DNA of 37,202 nucleotides from CAZXLT01 sp964641545 (GTDB lineage Bacteria; Patescibacteriota; Saccharimonadia; Saccharimonadales; AWTP1-31), in NCBI GenBank assembly GCA_964641545.1, contig CAZXLT010000009.1, positions 1 through 37,202 on the forward strand, given 5' to 3'. Shown piece after piece: positions 1 to 6,934 of the stretch (its first letter is position 1; each line of letters opens with the position of its first letter). A program made the translations under genes and the position numbers. Under the pieces are notes generated by a model. That model was not told the origin of the DNA. It was given only the letters and a program-made list of their open reading frames with translations, and searched no databases.

Positions 1-1
1 G

Positions 2-763
2 GAAGCAATTACTAAACCACAGTATGTGGTTGATTGGTTGATCAATAGATATGCGGAACAGGTAGATATAAGTTCTGGTCCCGGTAAGCGTAAGCTGAGT
101 GATCAAGTTCTCCAGGTCGTGAAATCTTTGGGCGATTCTGTCGAGCAGGACCATTACATTAAAAAACTTGCAACGCTCTTGTCGGTTAACCCGGCAGCAC
201 TACGACAAAAAATGCAAAGTAGTGCCCGACCGGCTGCCTCGCCCTTAAAACGACCAAAGATTACCGTTAGTCTTGATCGTGAACAAGTGGATCAAATTAA
301 AACCGAAAACCATTTTTTGTGCATACTACTGTTACAACCTGAACTCAGGAGTTTGGCTGCTCCAATTACTACAAAAATGTTCTTGCAGGAATTAGCTGTG
401 CAGTTTTTTGAATTCCTGCAACAAAAACCAACATACGTCTTCAACGAAGACCTAGAAATACCCGACGCTGAGAACGTGCAAGAAGTTAAAAATTATGGTA
501 AAATGTTGGCATTACTCTACGAAGAGCTATACAGGGATGTCGAGACTAACGAACTTCAGTACGAAGTCACTCGACTGCAGATCCGTCTAGTTAGTTCATA
601 TGTAAAAAACGAAAAAAATAAAATAGTCGGAGTGCTTACGACTGCTGACGACAAGCAGACAGATAAGTTGTTGCAGGCAGCAAAAGCACTCGACGTACTT
701 CTAAAATCAGTTAAGGAGAATACGAACCGTGGCGGAAGACCAGACAGCAAATCAGGCGCATGA
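2..763 (+). CDS. dnaG: DNA primase DnaG, C-terminal part (5' end outside window)
   Basis: The reading frame is open from base 2, so the gene is cut by the window edge and a GTG at 26 is internal, not the start. The visible 253 residues begin at the end of the TOPRIM core with a Y-V-V-D-W-L-I segment and a K-R-K-L-S-D stretch, then E-Q-D-H-Y-I-K-K-L-A, which is the typical DnaG linker. The rest is a helical C-terminal domain that in this family binds the replicative helicase DnaB. DnaG makes RNA primers for the lagging strand. The end overlaps rpoD by 35 bases, the classical dnaG-rpoD arrangement of the macromolecular synthesis operon. rpsU is not visible but would lie upstream. The family call is firm. 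Confidence 0.9.
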   Translation, partial: EAITKPQYVVDWLINRYAEQVDISSGPGKRKLSDQVLQVVKSLGDSVEQDHYIKKLATLLSVNPAALRQKMQSSARPAASPLKRPKITVSLDREQVDQIKTENHFLCILLLQPELRSLAAPITTKMFLQELAVQFFEFLQQKPTYVFNEDLEIPDAENVQEVKNYGKMLALLYEELYRDVETNELQYEVTRLQIRLVSSYVKNEKNKIVGVLTTADDKQTDKLLQAAKALDVLLKSVKENTNRGGRPDSKSGA

Positions 764-1829
764 AGACGCCAAGAAAGAACTCATAGCAAAAGCTAAAAAA
801 GACGGGAAAATTGACCAGCGAGACATATCTGCAGCACTGCCAGACACTCCCGAAAATGTTGATATTTTAGACAAGCTGTACACCGAACTAGCGGACAACG
901 GTATCAAAATAACAACTGGCAACGACTCTGCTAACGATGACTGGAGCGAAGAAGAAAGCGAAGAAGTCGTACTGCAGGAACAGGTTTATCTTGATGATGT
1001 AGCCGATGACTCTGTTCGTTTGTACCTTCGCGAAATTGGCAAGATACCACTGCTCACAGCCGAAGAAGAATTGGCATTAGCCAAGCGTGTTGTCGCTGGT
1101 CATAAGGATGCCAAAGACAAAATGGCCGAAGCAAATATGCGTTTAGTTGTTTCAATTGCAAAACGTTATGTTGGTCGCGGACTGGACCTTCTCGATTTGA
1201 TCCAAGAAGGCAACACTGGTTTGTTACGAGCAGTCGAGAAGTTCGACCCAGACAAAGGCTTTAAGTTTAGTACGTACGCAACCTGGTGGATTCGGCAAGC
1301 TATAACTCGCGCCATTGCCGACCAAGCTCGAACCATTCGCATCCCCGTGCACATGGTCGAAACCATCAACAAGCTGCTTCGAACCCAGCGTCGATTAACC
1401 CAAGAGCTAAATCGTGAGCCGACCAACGAAGAAATCGCCAAAGCTATGGAGATTGATGTCGACAAAGTCGAGCACATCATGAAGATTAAGCAGGATATTT
1501 CTAGTCTTGACGCCTCTGTGCGTGATGATGAGGAAGACTCGGTACTCGGCGACTTTATTGAAGATGAAGACACGGTAAGCCCGGAAGAATCGGCAACAGG
1601 ACAATTGCTCAAAGAACATGTTAAAGATATGCTGGGCGCACTAACAGAACGTGAACAAAAAATTCTGAAACTACGCTTTGGGCTTGAAGACGGCAAGAGT
1701 CACACGCTCGAGGAAGTAGGGCAAGAGTTTAACGTTACTCGCGAACGCATTCGTCAGATTGAAGCTAAAGCCTTGGCAAAACTGCGTAAACATAAAGACG
1801 CAAAGAAACTCCACGATTACATCCAGTAA
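729..1829 (+). CDS. rpoD: RNA polymerase sigma factor RpoD (sigma-70)
   Basis: Housekeeping sigma factor of 366 residues, which directs RNA polymerase to -35/-10 promoters like those seen throughout this window. Residues 1-90 form a short acidic, degenerate region 1.1. Region 1.2 lies at about 94-122 (D-S-V-R-L-Y-L-R-E-I-G). Region 2 spans about 131-203, including the aromatic -10 melting motif F-S-T-Y-A-T-W-W-I-R-Q-A-I at 180-192. Region 3 follows at about 210-285. Region 4, at about 303-366, carries the -35 helix-turn-helix E-E-V-G-Q-E-F-N-V-T-R-E-R-I-R-Q-I-E. The start is GTG at 729, chosen because AAGGAG lies at 713-718, 10 bases upstream. It overlaps dnaG, so the two are probably translationally coupled. 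Confidence 0.97.
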   Translation: MAEDQTANQAHEDAKKELIAKAKKDGKIDQRDISAALPDTPENVDILDKLYTELADNGIKITTGNDSANDDWSEEESEEVVLQEQVYLDDVADDSVRLYLREIGKIPLLTAEEELALAKRVVAGHKDAKDKMAEANMRLVVSIAKRYVGRGLDLLDLIQEGNTGLLRAVEKFDPDKGFKFSTYATWWIRQAITRAIADQARTIRIPVHMVETINKLLRTQRRLTQELNREPTNEEIAKAMEIDVDKVEHIMKIKQDISSLDASVRDDEEDSVLGDFIEDEDTVSPEESATGQLLKEHVKDMLGALTEREQKILKLRFGLEDGKSHTLEEVGQEFNVTRERIRQIEAKALAKLRKHKDAKKLHDYIQ

Positions 1830-1852
1830 ATAACGCGTAAGGGGACGGAGCA

Positions 1853-2548
1853 ATGAAGTTAAGAAATAAAGTTATTGTTATAACCGGGGCAAGTGATGGT
1901 ATCGGACGGGCTATTGCGGTTCGATTGAGTAAAACAGGTGCGCGACTTGCGCTGATTGCGCGTAATCAGGAGGGTTTGGATAAAACAGTTGCACAATGTG
2001 ACAATGCGAAGGCATACGCGTGTGATGTTGGGAAGAACAAGGAACTCAAGCAGGCAATCGAAACCATAGCTGCAGACTTTGGCGGAATAGATGGGGTTAT
2101 TAACAATGCTGGTGTTTGGCAAAAACTTTCTCCAGTTGAAGAGTGTTCAGACGAAACAATAACCGAGCTAATTCAAACAAACTTAGCGGGAACTATCTTT
2201 GCTACGAAATATTGTTTACCACATCTTAAGGCACGACCAGAAGCGGTTATCGTGAACATCGTTTCAAAATCTGGATATATAGCGCAAGAAGGTCAAAGTG
2301 TTTATTCGGCAACTAAATTTGGTGTCCGCGGTTTCACAGAAGTGATACGGGTTGATCTAAAGGGATCTCATGTAAAGATTGGCGCGGTGTATCAAGCCGG
2401 AACTAATACCCAGATGTTTGCTAAAACTGGAGATGACTTTCCGCTAGAGAAATTTACCGAACCCGCAGACCTGGCAGATGCTGTTGAGTATATGCTTAGC
2501 CGTCCGCCTAAGATGTGGATTCCTGAATTGCACGTCAACTATCAGTAA
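1853..2548 (+). CDS. SDR family NAD(P)-dependent oxidoreductase
   Basis: A 231-residue short-chain dehydrogenase/reductase with a single Rossmann domain. The nucleotide-binding motif T-G-A-S-D-G-I-G is at 11-18, the structural N-N-A-G at 84-87, and the catalytic pair Y151 and K155 is in Y-S-A-T-K, with a serine at 138 or 140 completing the site. An arginine at the end of beta-2 (A-R-N) suggests NADP preference, which is an inference. Members reduce or oxidise many small substrates and the substrate cannot be read from sequence. A purine-rich Shine-Dalgarno (AAGGGGACGGAG) sits just before the ATG. It lies 23 bases after rpoD and may be read from the same transcript. Confidence 0.9.
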   Translation: MKLRNKVIVITGASDGIGRAIAVRLSKTGARLALIARNQEGLDKTVAQCDNAKAYACDVGKNKELKQAIETIAADFGGIDGVINNAGVWQKLSPVEECSDETITELIQTNLAGTIFATKYCLPHLKARPEAVIVNIVSKSGYIAQEGQSVYSATKFGVRGFTEVIRVDLKGSHVKIGAVYQAGTNTQMFAKTGDDFPLEKFTEPADLADAVEYMLSRPPKMWIPELHVNYQ

Positions 2549-2556
2549 CGTACTAT
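2528..2556 (+). promoter_or_regulatory. Promoter of the P-loop kinase gene, near-leaderless
   Basis: TTGCAC (2528-2533), a 17-base spacer and TACTAT (2551-2556), lying inside the 3' end of the SDR gene. Only six bases separate the -10 from the ATG at 2563, so transcription should begin at or next to the start codon. Confidence 0.55.
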
Positions 2557-2562
2557 AGAAAA

Positions 2563-3135
2563 ATGCACACAAAACATGAGGTAATCGGAATCGCAGGAAC
2601 AAATGGTTCCGGCAAAGATAGCCTTGGGCAATTACTAGCCGACGAGCACGGATATTTATTTATTTCTCTTACCGACATGCTCCGTGAAGAGCTGGGTAAG
2701 CGCGGCAAGTCGACTGCACGTGAAAATATGCGCGAACTCAGTGCCGAGTGGCGCCGCCAAAGTGGCCTCGGTGTTCTGGTAGATAAAGCATACGACCGCT
2801 ATAAGCAGGTGCAACACAACTACAAGGGCCTGGTGGTCGCAAGTTTACGCAACCCGGGCGAAGCAGACTCGGTGCATGAGTTACAAGGCGTAGTTATTTG
2901 GGTGGATGCTGATCCAAAAGTCCGATTTGATCGCCTATCTAAGCGCGGACGAGAAGATGACCCGACGTCTTTCGAGCAATTTCTAGAGGATGAGAAAGCC
3001 GAAATGCAGCACTCTGGCGATGAGGCGACGCTTAGTACGGCGGCAGTACAGGCCAAGTCCGACATGACGTTACAGAATAATGGCAGTACGCTCGAAGACC
3101 TAAAGCAGACAATTTCTAAACTGTTAAGTAATTGA
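2563..3135 (+). CDS. P-loop nucleoside/nucleotide kinase-like protein (AAA_18 / CoaE-like)
   Basis: A 190-residue protein with a Walker A loop G-T-N-G-S-G-K-D at 12-19 and the overall plan of small-molecule kinases: a substrate-binding helix with D-M-L-R-E-E-L, an S-L-R-N-P-G-E segment, a V-W-V-D-A-D strand and an arginine-rich lid (R-F-D-R-L-S-K-R-G-R-E). It resembles dephospho-CoA kinase and nucleoside monophosphate kinases, but no diagnostic CoaE or Cmk signature is complete, so the substrate is open. There is no Shine-Dalgarno. The ATG follows directly after a -10 element, suggesting a leaderless message. The gene is 14 bases downstream of the SDR gene. Confidence 0.75.
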   Translation: MHTKHEVIGIAGTNGSGKDSLGQLLADEHGYLFISLTDMLREELGKRGKSTARENMRELSAEWRRQSGLGVLVDKAYDRYKQVQHNYKGLVVASLRNPGEADSVHELQGVVIWVDADPKVRFDRLSKRGREDDPTSFEQFLEDEKAEMQHSGDEATLSTAAVQAKSDMTLQNNGSTLEDLKQTISKLLSN

Positions 3136-3160
3136 CATAAATTCACAAGTAGTATAGAAT
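3132..3160 (+). promoter_or_regulatory. Near-consensus promoter of orphan at 3173
   Basis: TTGACA (3132-3137), exactly 17 bases, then TAGAAT (3155-3160). The -35 overlaps the stop codon of the preceding kinase gene. The ATG is 12 bases after the -10, giving a predicted leader of about five bases and no room for a Shine-Dalgarno. Confidence 0.7.
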
Positions 3161-3172
3161 AAGTGCTTTATT

Positions 3173-4093
3173 ATGAGCATGCGTGACTTTTCGAACTACG
3201 AACTAGCCGATTTCGACCCCTTATCGATTGCGGGTGGTGTACTACCTGAAATTGCTAATGCTGCCGGTGTTCAACTAGATCCTAATGACATGATATCGTC
3301 GCTTGGCGCGCTCGTTGGCGCTATTGGTCCAAGCAAATTCTTACAAGAAAATATTGAATTGGTACGAGAAACAATTGGAGCGGACGGTGACGAGTATTCT
3401 ATCGCTGCAGAATGGTTAGGAAGGTCAGGTGTAATGAAACAGTTAGATCGAAGCCTATGGACACCTGACATTTCAACGCCAGACGATGTACCAGCAATTA
3501 TCTTGTCGGGCGCAGTGGCAAATTGGCAGGACAGGACATACAATTTGCTCGTTAAACGAGTCGCAGAAGGTAAGCCCGCCGGCAGAGTCTACATACCGGT
3601 CGGTGATGCAACAATGGACTCCCCAACAGAAGTCAATAATGCCAACGTGCAAGCACTAACTGAAGCGCGTCGTGGTGTTGCTCCAACTCAAACCGATTAT
3701 GCTAATGAAGTTGGACAGCCATTGCTTGAAGCAGCAGGGTACCGTGTTGAGGTTATCCCATACCCCGGCTTAAACGGTGACCAAATTGCAGAACAATTTG
3801 TTGCTGAACGCCCTGGATTTTTTGAATGGGGCGATAGCCGGATAGCGTTTGCTCGTGTTGCAAACGCAGGCGTAATGCTTGCAACCCAATTCCGTCAGGC
3901 TGCTCATGCAAAAGGCATGAACTTCGACAAAGACCCAGACAATCCGCAGTTGTTTGTGATAACTGATGAGTTTCCTATTGCTCAGGACGCCGTAGAAGCA
4001 AAGAAGAGCAAGGAATTCCAGAACCCGCTTACTGCTTTGCGTATGGTTGCGGTTACAGCCAAGCATTTGCAGGTTGCAAAAGAATCACGCTAA
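3173..4093 (+). CDS. Hypothetical protein, soluble, lineage-specific
   Basis: 306 residues that I do not recognise. It has no signal peptide or membrane segment and reads as a folded, mixed alpha/beta soluble protein. The segment around R-V-Y-I-P-V-G-D-A-T-M-D and the later V-I-T-D-E-F-P-I-A-Q-D strand suggest alternating beta strands with acidic loops. It has its own strong promoter (TTGACA-17-TAGAAT) and almost no 5' leader, so it is probably well expressed. Its last nine bases overlap convergently with the end of the P-type ATPase on the other strand. The real-gene call is firm, because it fills the space and has a proper promoter and long frame. The function is unknown. Confidence 0.8.
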   Translation: MSMRDFSNYELADFDPLSIAGGVLPEIANAAGVQLDPNDMISSLGALVGAIGPSKFLQENIELVRETIGADGDEYSIAAEWLGRSGVMKQLDRSLWTPDISTPDDVPAIILSGAVANWQDRTYNLLVKRVAEGKPAGRVYIPVGDATMDSPTEVNNANVQALTEARRGVAPTQTDYANEVGQPLLEAAGYRVEVIPYPGLNGDQIAEQFVAERPGFFEWGDSRIAFARVANAGVMLATQFRQAAHAKGMNFDKDPDNPQLFVITDEFPIAQDAVEAKKSKEFQNPLTALRMVAVTAKHLQVAKESR

Positions 4094-6862
4094 TTTACGT
4101 CTGCGGACGATCCTTTGTAGCTCTCTGATACTAAGAAATAGTACAGCGGCGGCAAGTGCATACAACCAATCAGTGAATGATAATGGACCCGCTCCGAAGT
4201 ACTTATTGATTGGTGAATAAATTATTGCAATAACACACGTAACGCTCAAAACCATAGCACCCCATAACTGCTTGTTCCCAAACTGATACCTGGTGAATAA
4301 ACCGTCTTGGCTACGGCGTTGCAGTATATTGCCGAGTTGACACAAGACGATAGTGAGATACGTCATTGTTGTTGCCTGCATTAAAATCAAAGGATGACCT
4401 GTGATGCTGGTCGGATCTACAGCATTTCGACCAAAGAATAATAAAAAGTTTACATAGGCGAGGCCACCAATAAGGAGCCCACACCAGAGTAGATCGATAA
4501 TAGAGTGTCGCTCGAGAATGTGGTGCTTTGGGTTGCGAGGTGCTTCGTGCATCAGTTCTCGATCGGCAGGGTCCCAGCCCAGGGCTGCGATAGGGAATAG
4601 CTCGGCCACAAGGTCTATGGCAAGAATTTGCATAACACTAAGCGCGAGTGGTATCCCCAAGACACTTGCTGCTGCTAAGCTTGTGAGGTTAACCATAAGT
4701 TCGGCAGTATTGCTAGTAAAGCAACTGAGTGTGCCTTTCTTTATGTTCTGAAACACGATGCGTCCTTGTTGAACCGCACCAATCAACGTGTGAAAACTGT
4801 CATCAAGCAATACTATTTCTGACGACTGTTTGGCAACATCCGTTCCGGTTACTCCCATAGCTACCCCGATATCGGCGCGCTTTAAGGCGGGGGCATCATT
4901 AATTCCGTCTCCGGTTACCGCAACCACACGGCCGCTGTCTTTAATAAGCCCAACAATGCGTAGTTTGTCTTCGGGGCTGACCCGAGAAAATATCACACTG
5001 CCGGCGCTAGTTAATTCCAAGATTTTAGCATCGCTCATCCCCTCTACTTCAGTACCAAGTACTAGTTTGATATCGTCCTTGCTCTTTGCCAGCCCTGCCT
5101 TTAGTGCAATTGCCTGTGCGGTTACCGCGTGGTCACCAGTGATAACCGAGATAGCAATTTGAGCGTTATGCGCATCCGTCATAGCCGCTGGGACTTCGTC
5201 ACGGAGTGGGTCTATCATTGATACGGTACCAAGAAAGGTTAAGCCCGACTCTAATTTATCCATGGTAAGATGTTCAACTTTTGTTGAAGCGGGAAGAACC
5301 TTAAACGCATACCCTAAATTGCGCATTGCGCTTCGTGCCAACTCCTCGTTATTGTCCAGGATATCTTTACGTGACCTTTTATTTAATGGTCGTGTATGGT
5401 TGTGGTCCCATAAGTCGACACATTTCTCTAGCACGCTTTCTGGGGCGCCTTTTACAAATACGTACAGCTGTTTACCGTCGCCCCATGTTCTTACTGAGCT
5501 CATCCGCTTTCTGGCAGAGTCAAAAGAGAACTCTTTAAGCTCCGGATGAATTTTGTCTAATTGTTCTGTATCGAGCCCAGCTTTACGTGCCAGTGTTATC
5601 AAGGCCGCTTCAGTTGGATCCCCGATGGCATACCAGTCACCGTGCTCTTTGTCCGGTGCGCTAATGCGTGCATTGCTAGCAAAGATACCTGCTGCGAAAA
5701 ATAATTGCATACCCTCAAGTTGGCGAGCAGATAATACGTTATTATTTGCGTCCGAAATTTTGCCATGAGCCTCGTAACCGGTTCCACTAACACGGTATAT
5801 TGTCTGCCCAATACGGAATTGTTCCACGGTCATTTGATTCTTTGTAAGCGTTCCCGTTTTGTCGGTACATACAATACTCGTTGCTCCTAATGATTCTACG
5901 GCTGATAATTTCTTAACCAGCGCACGAGCTCGCGCCAACTTATTTGCAGCCTGAGCAAGGCTGGTATTGATCTCGGCAGGTAACCCCTGAGGGATAATGG
6001 AGCTTGCAATTCCTATGGCAAACAGAAAGGCATCATGCAATCCAAGTCCGGCAAACTTGCTTGCGATAGGTAGCAAAACCGCACATAACAACACTGTTCC
6101 TTTGGTAACGACGGTTGCAATATTATTTAACTCTCGTTGCAGGGGGCTGATGTCTTGAATTGTTTCCTGGCTTAAGTTGGCGATGCGTCCAAGTTCTGTG
6201 TGCATGTTGGTTGCGATTACTACCCCGTACGCGTTACCAGTCGCAACGGTAGTACCCATGAATACGAGATTATGCCGGTCACCAAGAGGTACAGGCTTTG
6301 CGATCATGTGCGTGAACTTTCGGCTAGGATTGCTTTCACCAGTAAGCGCGAAGTCATTAGTGCTGAGCTCGGTTTCTTCAATAATTCGTAAATCGGCAGG
6401 GACACTATCTCCTTCTTCGATATAAACTATGTCTCCTGGGACTATTTCGTGAGATGCGATTAATTCGGTTTTACTATCTCGTACTACCTTTGCTTGCGGA
6501 ACAACTAAACGAACCAAACTTTCCATGATGCGTTCGGCCTTGAATTCCTGCGTAAACCCAATAAGAGTATTGAAGGCAACGAGACCGATTAATACAAACC
6601 CGGTCCGTTGGTCGCCCAAACCAAAAGAAATAATACTGCTTGCCGAAAGCAGCATAATCATTAAGTCTTTGTATTGTTTGAGATAACGCAGCAGCCAAGA
6701 CTGCTTATTAGTTTGTTCAAGCTTGTTTGGCCCATATTGCGCGAGTCGTAGAGCAGCTTCGGCGCTGCTAAGCCCCAGTCGACTTGTCTTCAGTCTGTCA
6801 GTAACAGTTTTAGCATCTTCAAGATACGCTAGTTTTTCGCCCACCTTATTGTCCATATACAT
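4085..6862 (-). CDS. P-type cation-transporting ATPase (P2-like)
   Basis: A 925-residue membrane pump with all catalytic hallmarks. There is an N-terminal cation-ATPase domain (L-G-L-S-S-A-E-A), an actuator with T-G-E-S at 174-177, the phosphorylated D334 in D-K-T-G-T, and the hinge T-G-D-G-I-N-D-A-P. About ten membrane helices are present. The ion site differs from the Ca2+ pump SERCA. M4 reads P-Q-G-L-P (Q292 where SERCA has E309). M5 keeps an acid (E721). M6 reads I-D-L-V-A-E (D750 and E754 in place of N796 and D800). Ion specificity is therefore uncertain. On this strand TATACT at 6871-6866 ends only three bases before the ATG at 6862, so the in-frame ATG at 6856 (nine bases away) may be the true start. 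The gene is divergent from polA. Confidence 0.93.
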   Translation of the reverse strand: MYMDNKVGEKLAYLEDAKTVTDRLKTSRLGLSSAEAALRLAQYGPNKLEQTNKQSWLLRYLKQYKDLMIMLLSASSIISFGLGDQRTGFVLIGLVAFNTLIGFTQEFKAERIMESLVRLVVPQAKVVRDSKTELIASHEIVPGDIVYIEEGDSVPADLRIIEETELSTNDFALTGESNPSRKFTHMIAKPVPLGDRHNLVFMGTTVATGNAYGVVIATNMHTELGRIANLSQETIQDISPLQRELNNIATVVTKGTVLLCAVLLPIASKFAGLGLHDAFLFAIGIASSIIPQGLPAEINTSLAQAANKLARARALVKKLSAVESLGATSIVCTDKTGTLTKNQMTVEQFRIGQTIYRVSGTGYEAHGKISDANNNVLSARQLEGMQLFFAAGIFASNARISAPDKEHGDWYAIGDPTEAALITLARKAGLDTEQLDKIHPELKEFSFDSARKRMSSVRTWGDGKQLYVFVKGAPESVLEKCVDLWDHNHTRPLNKRSRKDILDNNEELARSAMRNLGYAFKVLPASTKVEHLTMDKLESGLTFLGTVSMIDPLRDEVPAAMTDAHNAQIAISVITGDHAVTAQAIALKAGLAKSKDDIKLVLGTEVEGMSDAKILELTSAGSVIFSRVSPEDKLRIVGLIKDSGRVVAVTGDGINDAPALKRADIGVAMGVTGTDVAKQSSEIVLLDDSFHTLIGAVQQGRIVFQNIKKGTLSCFTSNTAELMVNLTSLAAASVLGIPLALSVMQILAIDLVAELFPIAALGWDPADRELMHEAPRNPKHHILERHSIIDLLWCGLLIGGLAYVNFLLFFGRNAVDPTSITGHPLILMQATTMTYLTIVLCQLGNILQRRSQDGLFTRYQFGNKQLWGAMVLSVTCVIAIIYSPINKYFGAGPLSFTDWLYALAAAVLFLSIRELQRIVRRRKLA

Positions 6863-6865
6863 CTC

Positions 6866-6871
6866 AGTATA
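6866..6871 (-). promoter_or_regulatory. -10 element upstream of P-type ATPase
   Basis: TATACT on the minus strand. No convincing -35 is seen. Predicted initiation falls about between the ATGs at 6862 and 6856, favouring the latter as start. Confidence 0.4.
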
Positions 6872-6921
6872 GCCTAAAGACGTCTCGTTATAGAGAGCAG
6901 CGTAATTTACCCCAGATGGCG

Positions 6922-6927
6922 TATACT
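6922..6927 (+). promoter_or_regulatory. -10 element of polA, leaderless position
   Basis: TATACT ends seven bases before the polA ATG at 6935. There is no good -35 at 16-18 bases and no Shine-Dalgarno, so the message would begin at or just before the ATG. Confidence 0.45.
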
Positions 6928-6934
6928 GATAGGT

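Noticed and set aside
1166..1696. Minus-strand frame of 176 codons inside rpoD
   Set aside because: Ser/Arg-rich antisense shadow of a highly conserved gene.
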